64,000 bases of DNA from Paraspadella gotoi (GCA_051294375.1 CM119269.1:12316896-12380895), one strand, 5' to 3'; positions 24,489-34,744 are shown, counted from the stretch's first letter. The notes: generated by a model not told the origin, from the sequence alone. Program-made: numbers and translations.

Positions 24489-24944
24489 CTGGGAAAATGA
24501 TATCAAACTTTTTTAATCGTAGTTTAAAAAAATGCAATGAGATAATGCTACGACTTCAAGTACCAAAATTAAAAATAGTTAAAAATACAATGGCAAAGAG
24601 ATAATGCTATTACCTAAGCGAAAAGACGTTTGTCAAAGGTTTTTCTCAAAAACTCTCTTCTACCAAATCTCCCTCGGCGACTTTTTAATCAAACTTTTAC
24701 GAACTAACTAACTGTCCTCTATATGACAAATGCATCAAAAATTCCAACTCTCAAAAAAAAAATTTATCTTCCCTCAATCTCTGACAAAAATCTAAATTCA
24801 TTTCTTTCTCATTTAAAAATCGAAAAGCACAAATTTCTCCTTTTCGAGGTGAAGTCAAAAAAATTTATTCCACTTTGAAAAATCCACTCAATTTTTTCAA
24901 TTTTTTTTTTTCAGTTATGGACTAAAAAGAAAAAAGTCGACATT

Positions 24945-25325
24945 TGATCTTTTTTGTCTTCTTCAGTTTTCCTCTGTCTTCTCTTCTTCCTCCTCCTCAT
25001 CCTCCTCTTTTTACTCTTCTTCTTCCTCTTCTTCCCCTTCCTCCTCTTCTTAGTCTTTTTCCTCCTCCTCTTCTTCCTCCTCTACCTCCTCATATTCTTC
25101 TTCCTCTTCCTCATCCTCTTCCTCTTTTTCCTCTTCTTCCTCTTTTCTCTCCTCCTCCTCTTCTTCCTCTTTTTTCTCCTCGTCCTACTCCGAATTTCTC
25201 CAGCTCACTCTACTTCCATTGCGGCGTCATTGCGCGAAGCGATCAATCATATTTGGAGGCGTCGTTGTCGTCGTTGTCGTCGTCATCGTCGTCGTCGCCG
25301 TCGTTTGTCGCCGTCGTTTGTCGCC
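24945..25325 (+). repeat. (CTT/TCC)n and (GTC)n simple sequence
   Basis: CTTCCTCCTC-type pyrimidines at 24955-25190, and GTCGTTGTCGTC triplets at 25260-25325. Between them, 25200-25258 is ordinary sequence. Confidence 0.8.
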
Positions 25326-25500
25326 GCCCTTGTCTGCATTTTGTTATCTTCTTCTTTGTTGTTGTTTATATTTCTTTCGTTTTTATTTTGACTATAGTTA
25401 CATTAAAAAAATATTCGCTTTATCAAAGTTTAGAATTTCCTGACACAAAAATTAGCGGTTCTATGGCGACTTAATTAAAGCAACGTAATTTAAATAAATC

Positions 25501-25523
25501 ATGTCTGGCGGTGAAGTGTACAG
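25501..25523 (+). CDS. Possible first coding exon (MSGGEVY)
   Basis: ATG in fair context begins a short frame reading MSGGEVY, ending at a donor-like CAG/GTGGTA. The start resembles the first residues of vertebrate GAB1 (MSGGEVV, from memory), but seven residues cannot establish homology and the expected PH-domain continuation was not found. It could be chance. Confidence 0.15.
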
Positions 25524-25677
25524 GTGGTAGTCTTAAATACTTAACTACTTTAATTAAAGCAACAATAAAAAATGTTTAAATTTTTTTTTTAATCTGTAAT
25601 TATTCTTCGTCTTGGTGAAGTAATTCAATGAAAGGGAAGCATCAACAATGATTCTCCATGGGTCTCCGAATTACAAT

Positions 25678-25945
25678 CTCTCTCTCTCTCTCTCTCTCTC
25701 CGGTCTCTCCGTCCTCTCGCGCCTCCCGTCTCTTCTACCTTCGTTTCTTCTCCGTGCTTCTCGTTGTTTCGCATTTCTCTCTCTTCTTCTCTCTCGCTCG
25801 TCTCTCTGCTCTCGTTTCTCTTCTCATCTCTCTCGTCTCTGTCTATCTCTCTGCTCTCTCTGTCTCTCTTCATCTCTCTCTCTTCTTCTCTTCTCTCTCT
25901 CTCGTCCTCTCTCTCGTCCTCGCTCGGTCTAGTTCTCTTCTCCCA
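25678..25945 (+). repeat. Interrupted CT-rich array
   Basis: CTCTCT with frequent CG-containing interruptions, ending near TCTAGTTCTC. No exon is assigned after it. Confidence 0.85.
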
Positions 25946-26275
25946 TAAAAAGTTTTTCAAGTTTAAGGATAGAGTGATGAAGAGAGAAAGCAAAAGAGAA
26001 ACAAGAAATGAAAAAGAAAGAGAACAGGATATCAAGTTTATGATAATAATTCCACATATTTTTCTTTTTTTAAAAAAAAACATCTTCTTTTTCCTCCGCC
26101 ATTGTTTTTGTTTTTGTTTACTTTTCCATCTTCCTGTTTACTGACGCCCTCCGCCTTCTCGATTAGTTCTGTTGTTTTTTTCACTCACGAAGAAGTAAAC
26201 AGCATTAATCAGGAAAAAGGGGAAAAAAGTGGATGACCGTTCGAGCTTAAGAGTCAGCGGAAGCCATTGCTTAGC

Positions 26276-26335
26276 TCTTTGTCATTGGTGTCGTCTTTGT
26301 CATTGGTGTCGTCTTTGTCAGTGGTGTCGTCTTCT
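26276..26335 (+). repeat. 18-bp tandem repeat, three units
   Basis: GTCATTGGTGTCGTCTTT repeated with one substitution. It lies just upstream of the coding-like frame at 26359. Confidence 0.85.
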
Positions 26336-26358
26336 TCATGGTTTCCACATAGCCTAAC

Positions 26359-26592
26359 ATGACGATCGATTCCACGATTCCTGGACCTTTGACTCTAAAT
26401 CCCTTTTGGCGAATGTTGCAGTTGAACCGCGACGACTTTGATAGCTCAACGTCTTTCTCCTCCAACTCGAAATCTGAAATCTCGATTCACGATCTTCCGA
26501 ATGAAAAATTTGCTTCGTGGGTTTCGAAAACGGAGAAAAACGTTAACATTTGTGGGACTAGATTTGGGAAGATTTGGAGAGATTTCTGGTGA
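26359..26592 (+). CDS. Possible exon with acidic/Ser-rich peptide
   Basis: 77 open codons from ATG 26359. Residues about 23-60 are the most protein-like (DDFDSSTSFSSNSK, SEISIHDLPNEKFASW). An acceptor-like GCGAATGTTGCAG precedes codon TTG at about 26423. A weak donor GTTAAC follows the AAC codon near 26540 in phase 0, which would fit the phase-0 acceptor at 26937. Past 26560 the frame enters a degenerate GATTTGG repeat. Unrecognised. Confidence 0.3.
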   Translation: MTIDSTIPGPLTLNPFWRMLQLNRDDFDSSTSFSSNSKSEISIHDLPNEKFASWVSKTEKNVNICGTRFGKIWRDFW

Positions 26593-26775
26593 AGATTTGG
26601 GGAGATTTGTGGTAAAGATATGTAGCGAAGACATGCAGAGATCAAGTGAAAATATTTTGGGCGAAGATTTGTGGCGTTTTGTGGAGGAAATTTGGGCGAA
26701 GATTTGGGAAAATGATTTAGGGACGGAGATTTGGAGCTCAGATTTGGAACGAAGATTTGGAGCAAAAATTCCGCG
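26565..26775 (+). repeat. Degenerate GAAGATTTGG tandem repeat
   Basis: About a dozen GATTTGG/GATTTGTGG words at 10-20 base spacing. On the minus strand they give a periodic Pro/Lys/Ser-Ser frame that is not evidence of a gene. Confidence 0.65.
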
Positions 26776-26937
26776 GTTGATTCCCTCAAGTAAACATAAT
26801 CGCAATTATCTTCGAAGCGTCGAGAGAATAAAGACTCAAGAATTAAGACTTGTGAGTTAAAACTCAAGACTGAAGTTAAGACTTAAGAATTAACAAGTGT
26901 TTTGATGTAATCGGCTTCTTCTGCATTTCCATCTCAG

Positions 26938-27030
26938 CTGTCGACGATGGAACAGAGTCAGAGACTGATGTTTAGAAGAGAGACAATCTCCTTGAAATGT
27001 CGTTGCAACGATTTGTCGGTGCCATCGTAA
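26938..27030 (+). CDS. Possible terminal exon, cysteine-containing tail
   Basis: Strong acceptor (CTTCTTCTGCATTTCCATCTCAG), then 30 codons in phase 0 (LSTMEQSQRLMFRR, ETISLKCRCNDLSVPS) to TAA 27028-27030. It may pair with the frame at 26359-26592. The short length means chance is not excluded. Confidence 0.3.
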   Translation: MSTMEQSQRLMFRRETISLKCRCNDLSVPS

Positions 27031-27419
27031 AATGGTAATCAATCAGAGTCGAAGCTGATGGAATAGTTGCATACTTTGCCCTTCACTTTGCCTTCAGTCT
27101 TCTGCTTTGATTTTCAGCAATTTTCAGTTATTTAATTAATCTACTTACGCTGTTTTTTTATTTTTTTTTTAGATATTTTTTGGGTCGTTCTTTGACTGCA
27201 TTTATTTCTTGTAGTATTTAAATCGAGAAAAAGATGTCAACAATATATCCATTGTGTCAAAATTGCCGTCGAAAAATTGTCTCTAGATTCCGGATGACAT
27301 TCCATTTGCATTTCATTTACATTTTACACAAATTCTCAATCTTAAAAGAGACAAACTATTAAGCGTCAAATGTCTTCTCCTTCGCGACTTCTTTCCCCTC
27401 GTCTCTTCGTCTCTTAATG

Positions 27420-27455
<36 letters not shown>

Positions 27456-27940
27456 NNNNNNNNNNNNNNNNNNNNNNNNNNNNNNNNNNNNNNNNNNNNN
27501 NNNNNNNNNNNNNNNNNNNNNNNNNNNNNNNNNNNNNNNNNNNNNNNNNNNNNNNNNNNNNNNNNNNNNNNNNNNNNNNNNNNNNNNNNNNNNNNNNNNN
27601 NNNNNNNNNNNNNNNNNNNNNNNNNNNNNNNNNNNNNNNNNNNNNNNNNNNNNNNNNNNNNNNNNNNNNNNNNNNNNNNNNNNNNNNNNNNNNNNNNNNN
27701 NNNNNNNNNNNNNNNNNNNNNNNNNNNNNNNNNNNNNNNNNNNNNNNNNNNNNNNNNNNNNNNNNNNNNNNNNNNNNNNNNNNNNNNNNNNNNNNNNNNN
27801 NNNNNNNNNNNNNNNNNNNNNNNNNNNNNNNNNNNNNNNNNNNNNNNNNNNNNNNNNNNNNNNNNNNNNNNNNNNNNNNNNNNNNNNNNNNNNNNNNNNN
27901 NNNNNNNNNNNNNNNNNNNNNNNNNNNNNNNNNNNNNNNN
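27420..27940 (+). repeat. (CT)n array with a 485-N gap
   Basis: CT repeats from 27420 run into Ns at 27456-27940. The gap is most likely unresolved CT repeat. Confidence 0.9.
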
Positions 27941-27985
27941 CGTCATCGACTCTTCCTCGTTGCCAGAAGCTTTTGTGGGGAAAAA

Positions 27986-28655
27986 ATCTGCGAGCGACCA
28001 TCTGCAAGAGAACATGCAAGAGAACATCTGCTAGAGAGCGTCTGCAAGCGACCATCTGCAAGAGAATATATGCAAGAGAGCATCTGCTTGAGAGCGTCTG
28101 CAAACAAATATCTGCAAGAGAATAAATGCAAAAGAGCATCTGCTAGAGAGTGTCTGCAAGCGATTATCTGCAAGAGAACATACAAGAGAGCATCTGCAAG
28201 CGACTATCTGTAAGAGAATATATTCAGGAGAGCATCTGCTAGAGAGCGTCTGCAAGCGACCATCTGCAAGATAATATATTCAAGAGAGCATCTGTTAGAA
28301 AGCGTCTGCAAGCGACCATCTGCAAGAGATCTGGGAGAGAAACTCTGAAAGAGAAGTTCTGCTAGAGAGCATTTGCAAGCGACCATCAGCAGGTGACAAT
28401 TAGCAAGCGACAATCTGCAAAAAATGTCTGAAAAAGAACTTTGGCCAGAGAGCATCTGCAAGAAAGTGTGTGCGAGAATACATCTGCAAGCGACCATCAG
28501 CGGTCCACTATTTGTAAGTGAACATATGAACATATGCAACCCGGCGACAATCAGCAAGCGAATATCTTCCGGAGAACATTTTCAAGAGATCATCAGCAGA
28601 CGACAATCAGCGAAAAACTTTCTACAAGAAAACATCTGTAAGAAAACGTCAGCTT
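27986..28655 (+). repeat. 14-bp minisatellite with 56-bp higher-order period
   Basis: Monomers of 14 bases (CATCTGCAAGAGAG and variants CGTCTGCAAGCGAC, TATATTCAAGAGAG) make about 45 units. In the middle third they are ordered in sets of four. Thirteen units contain the E-box word CATCTG. Three-frame open readings on the minus strand (LADALL, SRCSLAC repeats) come from the periodicity. Confidence 0.9.
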
Positions 28656-28850
28656 GTTCAAGCCCGACTAATTATAATTTTATACCCGACTATAAATGAA
28701 AAAAGCCTCTAAAAATATTTGTAATCGATCCTTTTTACAAATTTCAAGTCTTTCCTCCTTTTTTTTTCGTATCTTAAGCTGATTTTTAAAGCAAACTCCA
28801 TTTTAAACCCAGAGAGAAACATCCCAAGGAGGGAATCCCCACGACCCGCG

Positions 28851-28887
28851 GTTGCCATGGAAACAGTCGTGGCGTTTCCCTGGAGAC
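28851..28887 (+). promoter_or_regulatory. RFX X-box and second half-matching box
   Basis: GTTGCCATGGAAAC at 28851-28864 fits the RFX X-box consensus (GTNRCC, 0-3 spacer, RGYAAC) except for one base of the second half. GTTTCCCTGGAGAC at 28874-28887 is a weaker second match on the same face. RFX factors control ciliary genes in animals. The surrounding 28800-28960 has raised CpG. No exon was assigned, so the target gene is unknown. Confidence 0.5.
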
Positions 28888-29020
28888 GAAACGAACTTCG
28901 GAAAATGATTTCCGTCTTCGGTTTCGCGATTTCGATGTGAAAGCGACATCACGTTCACAGTTCCTCTGGTTCCTTCACTCAAAACGCATAACCGATTTTT
29001 GTGTTCCGTTGGGGGGAATC

Positions 29021-29246
29021 TCTCTCTCTNNNNNNNNNNNNNNNNNNNNNNNNNNNNNNNNNNNNNNNNNNNNNNNNNNNNNNNNNNNNNNNNNNNNNNN
29101 NNNNNNNNNNNNNNNNNNNNNNNNNNNNNNNNNNNNNNNNNNNNNNNNNNNNNNNNNNNNNNNNNNNNNNNNNNNNNNNNNNNNNNNNNNNNNNNNNNNN
29201 NNNNNNNNNNNNNNNNNNNNNNNNNNNNNNNNNNNNNCTCTCTCTC

Positions 29247-29277
<31 letters not shown>

Positions 29278-29330
29278 GTCTCTCTCCTCCCTTTGCGCTC
29301 TCTCTCTCTATCTTTGCATTTCTCTCAAAA
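29021..29330 (+). repeat. CT/CTAT array with a 208-N gap
   Basis: Ns at 29030-29237 are flanked by CT repeats, with a TATC run at 29249-29277. Confidence 0.9.
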
Positions 29331-29369
29331 ACGCAATTTTCTCTTCTTGATCCGATCATGAAAAAAATG

Positions 29370-29560
29370 GCTCTCTCTCTCTCTCTCTCCCTCGTCTCTC
29401 TCTCTCTATCTCTCTCTCCCTCATCTCTCTCTCTCTCTCCTCCGCCTTCCTCTCCTTCCCTAATCTTTCCTTCCCGTTCATTCACTCGCTTTATCTCCCT
29501 CTCTTAATCTCACTGCTCTCTCTCACTCTCTCTCTCTTTCTCTCTCTCTCTCTCTGCCCC
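29370..29560 (+). repeat. Interrupted CT-rich arrays
   Basis: Two or three CT runs separated by short C/T-rich spacers. Confidence 0.85.
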
Positions 29561-29695
29561 CTACTATCGGTCTACTATTAAGTCATAATCAGATTTAAAT
29601 GTTCGCAACAAATCTCAATCTTATTTCGCTTCTTTCTTTTCGTTTTTTTTTTTCAATTGAAATTATTTTTTAGATTCAACTAGATCGGTTCATCC

Positions 29696-29970
29696 AATGT
29701 GTTGCGTCGCAGTGACTTTATTTTCACGTGCATTTCCCTTGGATCACATGATATGACATGACAAGACATGACAAAAAACTTTCTAAGTCCGTGTATTTAG
29801 GATTTTCTTAGATTTGAGGTTTTTTTCCTGTCTTTTACAAATGAGCAACCAACTATAGGCGAATTATATGTATTTTTAACGTGAGTGGACGGACAGACAT
29901 ACTGACCGACGGACCGACCAAAAAGTGACTTATAGAGTTGCTCCGCGAGTACTCTCGGCGCAACTAAAAA
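29696..29970 (+). repeat. Dispersed repeat family 2, copy with intact terminal hairpin
   Basis: Shares GTGTTGCG..CAGTGACTTTAT, GATCACATGA..ACATGACAA and ACAAATGAGCAACCAAC with 54580-54905. It ends in GGACCGACCAAAAAGTGAC, TATAGAGTTGC and a palindrome 29936-29965 (GTTGC..GCAAC with CCG/CGG and GAG/CTC inside), then TAAAAACT. The GACCGAC...TATAGAGT-hairpin-ACTAAAAA end is shared with family 1 although the stem bases differ. Confidence 0.7.
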
Positions 29971-30029
29971 CTCAAAACCTCACTGAGAGAAAGAGATTGT
30001 CCCTTTTTTCTTAAGAAATTTATAAATTG

Positions 30030-30445
30030 TCAATTACAACTTTTAATAAATTAGTCTTGATTGAAAGTTTGCAGGGATGGGTCTAGTTATTTAATGATGC
30101 TTGCAGCTTGCAGGGCAGGGTCTTGATGTTTAATGATCTTAACCCACCATAGCCTGACCAAAGTCAGGAGACAAGATCTCGTATAGCTTGTTAATTAAAG
30201 GAGAAAAGTTTTTATTTTGTTTAAACAACGAATTTATTTAACACGATAATGGAAATGTTTCGGCTTCAATGTAAGCTTTTATCAGCGCAAAAGTGAATAA
30301 CGAAAGAACGAAACGAAAAAATCAAATCAATAGCTTGTTAATCAAATAGCTTGTTAATCAAATCAATAGCTTGTTAATCAAATCAATAGCTTGTTAATCA
30401 AGTAGCTTGTTAATCAAATCAATAGCTTTTTAATTGCATCGCAGA
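30030..30445 (+). repeat. Dispersed-repeat remnant and 20-bp tandem repeat
   Basis: 30120-30200 matches the window-start family in reverse complement (CCAAAGTCAGGAGACAAGAT, CCACCATAGCCTGACC). 30326-30440 is a TAGCTTGTTAATCAAATCAA tandem repeat with about five units, some lacking the second half. Confidence 0.7.
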
Positions 30446-30953
30446 GGAATCAGGAATGGATAATTTTGTACCATTTTCATAGAGAGTTATTTCATAGTTA
30501 TTTCATAGAGTTATTTCATAGAGAGTTATTTTCAATTCTAAATATAGAATAAAACTTGGGCGTCAAATGTCCAATTGTCAATCCCTTGAGATGAACCCAG
30601 CCGTCCTTCTTGTTAATCTAGAGTCGGGATGAATCCTTTGGCGTCTCCTCAGAGAAGTAAGTTATTTTCAACTTACCCACGATGAAAATGACTTCTGTAA
30701 TGAAATGTTCCTTTGTTTATAGTCTCACCTGGAATTAATCTTTACCTAAAAGTCGGTGATACCGATCAGTGCAATATCCACTCGATGGAGATTTACCAAC
30801 TAATTAGGCGCAAAATAAACCGGGCATTTCTGCATAATTACCGACGGCCACGGCATTCGAATACCCAACTTTAAATCCCAGTGATCGTTAACAGCCTCCT
30901 CATTCTCTACGACTCTGCTGTCCTACTTTTTTATCACTTTTTTTTTATTTCGT

Positions 30954-30978
30954 NNNNNNNNNNNNNNNNNNNNNNNNN
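30954..30978. other. 25-N assembly gap
   Basis: Fixed-size gap in a T-rich stretch, just before the doubled SINE segment. Confidence 0.95.
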
Positions 30979-31013
30979 TTTTCCTTTTTTTTTTCTTTTT
31001 CTCTTTCGCTGCA

Positions 31014-31340
31014 TTGCTGGCAAGCAAGACTTAAAGCTGCCTCACTTGCTGTCCGTTCCTCCAGTCTCGTCTTCAATGGGCTGAGCAGGCTAGATATCTC
31101 ATTTCCATCCGTTGAGCGTCCCGGGTTCCAATTCCCCGGATCCCCGGTTCTGGCTTAAATGTGACCGGTCTGCCAGGTAATAAACATGCCAGTACAGGAG
31201 GCGGTCACTGAGTTCCGCAGGTCCCCTACGCCATTGGGAGATACCCCGCGCCCGGGTTATCACAGCTACCCCCGTCTGCGCCAATAAGTGGTTGAGCCCT
31301 TACTATCGAACACGCAACCGCTGCGCACCGTGCCGCCCAC
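31014..31340 (+). mobile_element. tRNA-related SINE-like segment, first copy
   Basis: Has an A-box-like TGGGCTGAGCAGGC and a B-box CGGGTTCCAATTCCC (matches GGTTCRANNCC except one base) at tRNA-like spacing. A GC-rich body follows, with CTGGCTTAAATGTGACCGG and GGAGGCGGTCACTGAG. Recurs at 31533-31800. Confidence 0.5.
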
Positions 31341-31532
31341 GCTAAATACGTCGCTTGTAGGGGTTATGAGCAATCACGCCTATGCCCTACTTCTCTAGGT
31401 AACGCTCCAAACTCGCTCGCTCGCTCCGCCACCGCTCGCTCTCCAATATGCAAGAGATCAAAACCTTCTCTCAGACATCGTCCTCAGATTTGAGGCCCCT
31501 GTGGAGAAGTTCTGGTTGGGGAATCCTGTGCA

Positions 31533-31800
31533 GCAAGACTTAAGCTGCCTCACTGCTGTCCGTTCCTCCAGTCTCGTTCTCAGATGGCGAGCAGGCTAAA
31601 TCATCTCATTCCAATCCGTGCGTTCCCGGGCTTCCAATCCCCGGGTTATCCCGGTCTGGCCTTAAAATGTGGACGCACCGGTGCCGGTATAAAACCATGC
31701 CAGTGACAGGAGGCCGGTCCACTGAGGGTCCGCAGCCCACTTACGCCAGTAGGTGAGATTACCCCGCCCGTAATCACAGCACCCCCCGTTTGCCCATAGC
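31533..31800 (+). mobile_element. Second, indel-rich copy of the SINE-like segment
   Basis: Same order of motifs as 31014-31340 with many one-base differences. Likely another assembly duplicate rather than a second insertion, because the flanking CAAGACTTAAGCTGCCTCAC is shared too. Confidence 0.6.
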
Positions 31801-31834
31801 CAATCACCCCTTTTTTCGACTGCCCATACTGATG

Positions 31835-31890
31835 TCTCTCTGTTCTCTCTCTCTCTCTCTTCTCTCCTCTCTCTCTCTCTCTCTCTCTCC
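31835..31890 (+). repeat. (CT)n microsatellite
   Basis: Short interrupted CT array just before block C. Confidence 0.85.
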
Positions 31891-32204
31891 TAATTTTCCC
31901 TCCCGCACCTGCCAGTCATTTTTCTTTCCAATTTCATCAAACTTAACCTCGCCAACCTAATCATCCGGGCAAAAAAAGTTCGATTTTTCTGGTCCGATTA
32001 AAGTGAAAAATTAATAAATTTTGGCGAGGGCTACATTAAGTTGTATCTCTCTCTGCTTAAATTTAATATGGCAAATCTTAGGCTTTGGGTATTACTATAA
32101 ATCTTTTCATAGTTTTATAGGTTTAAGACTTTCATTCTTTCGCTTGATTCTTCTTTTTTCAAGTTCTTCACATCGCTTGTATCTCTTTTTACTTTTTAGA
32201 CCCA

Positions 32205-32229
32205 CTCTCTCTCTCTCTCTCTCTCCACA

Positions 32230-32281
<52 letters not shown>

Positions 32282-32445
32282 CCTCTCTCTCTCTCTTCTT
32301 TACTCTCTCTCTCTCTCTCTTTCTCTCTCTCCTGAGAGCTCCTCTCTCTTTCTCTCTCTCCTCTCTCTCTCCGTCTCTCTCTCTTCTCTTTCTCTCTCTC
32401 TCTCTCTCTCTGACTCTCTCCTCTCTCTCTTCTCTCTCCCCCTCC
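32205..32445 (+). repeat. CT-rich array inside an intron of the minus-strand gene
   Basis: About 240 bases of interrupted CT. The equivalent in block D is the 303-N gap at 38384-38686. Confidence 0.9.
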
Positions 32446-32451
32446 TCTTAC

Positions 32452-32640
32452 CTTCTGCTATAGCTTTTTGAGGCAGAAGCTTCACTATCCTGGTGTTTTT
32501 TAATGAAGAGAATTTCAAACCAATAACATAGTAAACTGAATTTTCAACACTGAAAACGTCAATATTTAAAAAAGCAAGATTGTCTCCTCTCAAATAAACT
32601 GACGCAGGCTTATTAACTAAAAACTCATTTTTTCCGCCAT
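32452..32640 (-). CDS. First coding exon of an unrecognised gene (starts MAEKNEF)
   Basis: Minus strand. ATG at 32640 lies in AAAATGGCGG, a YY1-type start context, with a CCAAT box about 100 bases upstream. The block C sequence has six A after ATGGCGG and block D has seven. With seven the frame is open for 63 codons to a donor GTAAGA at 32451-32446. Segments read MAEKNEFLVNKPASVYL, GDNLAFLNIDVFSVE, NSVYYVIGLKFSSLK and RIVKLLPQKAIAE, a well-mixed soluble-domain-like sequence leaving in phase 1. Block D (38687-38869) confirms the start but has other indels and loses the donor in a gap. Family unknown. The frame length, promoter motifs and donor make this one of the firmer calls. Confidence 0.55.
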
Positions 32641-32746
32641 TTTGTTAACGTTATGCCTCCTAATCGTTCTGCGACCGGCGACATCGACTTGTCTCCGTCT
32701 CGTCGTCGTCGTCCTTTTCCTTTTTCAACGTTCTCCTTCTTATTGG
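32633..32746 (-). promoter_or_regulatory. CCAAT box and YY1-type initiator of the minus-strand gene
   Basis: Minus-strand CCAAT (ATTGG at 32742-32746) lies about 100 bases upstream of AAAATGGCGGAAA at 32632-32644. YY1 sites overlapping the start codon are typical of TATA-less animal promoters. CGTCGTCGTC triplets lie between them. The same elements occur in block D near 38860-38990. Confidence 0.45.
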
Positions 32747-32799
32747 ATTCCATTCGTCGTTAAAATCGTTCAAAACATGATAACACTTCACTTCTGTTA

Positions 32800-32863
<64 letters not shown>

Positions 32864-33000
32864 TCTCTCTTCTCTCTCTATCTTTTGTTTTTCTTCGTCT
32901 CTATCTTCTTTCTCTGTTAACTCTCTCTCTCTCCCTCCTTTCCTTTCCTCCCTCCTTTTCCCTTCTGTCTTTCTCTCTCTCTCTCGCTCACTCCCGCTTT
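32800..33000 (+). repeat. CT-rich arrays
   Basis: Two CT runs (32800-32880 and 32920-32990) with pyrimidine-rich spacers. Equivalent to 39105-39430 in block D. Confidence 0.85.
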
Positions 33001-33954
33001 CCTCCCCCTTTCTTCCCATCATCTTCCCTCCTCTTTCACAACGCTTCCTCTTACCTTCACACCAGTGGGGTGAAGTGTGTACGACAAAAATATTCGTAAT
33101 TCTCAGAAAAAGCTTGTTTTGAAAAGCTTAATAATTACGATCAAATGTCATGAATGGGAAAATTTAGGGGTTTGACTGTAATGATTGATATGATACAGAT
33201 ATACTATCTAGAAAAAAGTTATATCATAATTGTTGAAGTATTTATTAAAAAAAACTATATAACATCAACTACTGCCTTCAATTTCTCGCATACTCTCTAC
33301 AGAAATGAGGTGTGAAATGTTTTCCACAAGTGGTGTAACACAACTTTTCACACTGATGTTTATGGGCGGGCTCCTTCCCCCGTGCAACCGATAAGGAAAT
33401 TTAAACCAAAAGAAATCCCTAAGCATTCCAATAAAAAAAATTAAAAATAATAAAAACTATGTGAAAATGAAAGAAGTGTACAAAAGAGGAGAAACCGAAT
33501 ATAATCGGCGCATATCCATAAAGTAACAAGTGGGGGAACTTGCCACAAGTAACCGACAAAAAAGGAAGAAACTACAAAAAATAATTAAAGAGGGAAATGT
33601 AATCGTACCAATGTACGTAAAATGTGATATACGGCAGAAAAAAATAAAAAACGTAGAGGACACGAAGGTGCAAAGAGAAAAGGGGGAGAGAAAAGGGAGA
33701 CAGAACAAAAAAAAAACAACCAGAGACAAGGACAACAAAGCAGAGAACCCGCCCGACACATCTTATAGTGTAAGTCTGTGAACCTAGCCCAATGCCGACT
33801 ACATTTGATAGGACTGCGTGTTGGAATGGAAGTAAGGGAGAGTGAAAAGAGAAAAAAAGAAAGGAAAGCTTGTAGATAAAAATAAAGGAAAGAAACGGGG
33901 GGAGGGGAAAGACACAAAAAGAAAGAAATGAGAAAGAAAAGAAAAAAGAAAGAA

Positions 33955-34300
33955 AAAAGAAAGAAAGAAAAGAAAAGAAAGAAAGAAAGAAAGAAAGAAA
34001 GAATGACAAGAAAAGAAGAAAGAAAGAAAGAAAGAAAGAGAGAAGAAAGATATTCTTTTTCCCCCTTGATTTCCCAGTGAGAAGAAACTAAAATCCTTTA
34101 CTCCCATTTTTCGAGGTTTGAAGAGGAGAGAAAAGATGAGACGGGGAGAATGGACCAATGAAAATAAATGGAAGCGAGAGGTGGAGGGAGAGAGAAGCGA
34201 GGGAGGGCAGGGGAGAATAAGAAAGAGACGGGAGAGAGAGAGAGAGAGAGAGAGAACGAGAGAGAGGAGAGAGAGAGAGAGAGAAGAGAGAAGAGAGAGA
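33955..34300 (+). repeat. (GAAA)n then (GA)n arrays
   Basis: GAAA repeats 33955-34045, a 150-base ordinary spacer, and GA repeats 34220-34300. Block D equivalents are at 40444-40570 and 40740-40875. Confidence 0.85.
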
Positions 34301-34744
34301 AATTGGGAGCTTGAGCAGGATGAAGTAATAGCTGTCCGTCTTCCTTAATCTTGTTCTAGACTTTTATACCGAAACCCCGAGAGTCTTAGTCCGTCTCTTC
34401 TTCGTTTCGTAAAGCGTGCTCTGAACCTCTCTCTCTCTCTCGCCTCGGCTCTCACCTGCCATCTTTTCCCTCTCACACTTTCCCGTATTTCGTTTACTAT
34501 TTTATTTGTTTCTTCTTGTTTTCTTTTCCTGAATTAAACTTTATGTTAAATTGGAAGCTGAATGAAGCATAAAGTAACTTTCATTTCAAAAAATTATTTT
34601 AAATATATTAAATAACTAGATAATTTGTAAAGAGTTTATAAAGATTTTATTCTGGAAATTGAGCCCTGACTTTTTATTTTTTAATGGTTTCAAATATCTG
34701 AGTTTTCAAAGTTTAATTGAATGACCTCCAATATTTCTGTTAAA

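Noticed and set aside
25501-25523. GAB1 orthologue start
   Set aside because: Seven residues cannot establish homology and no PH-domain exon follows. Kept only as a low-confidence exon with no gene symbol.
28031-28557. Minus-strand frames with repeated LADALL/SRCSLA peptides
   Set aside because: Explained by the 14-bp minisatellite, which stays open in several frames at once.
30437-30551. Frame RNQEWIILYHFHREL after acceptor TTGCATCGCAG
   Set aside because: Built from a GAGAGTTATTTCATA tandem repeat; probably chance.
30653-30722. Exon-like frame EVSYFQLTHDENDFCNE after acceptor CGTCTCCTCAG
   Set aside because: 22 codons only, with a palindromic GTAAGT...ACTTAC inside. Chance frames of this size are common in AT-rich DNA.
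31287-31340. Minus-strand tRNA-like GGTGCGCAGCGG and GTTCGATAG
   Set aside because: Box spacing of a few bases does not fit a Pol III promoter.
32107-32195. Minus frame KRYKRCEELEKRRIKRK ending at TGA
   Set aside because: Protein-like, but preceded by a purine GA array and so lacking a usable acceptor. It may be a later exon of the gene starting at 32640, but that is unsupported.
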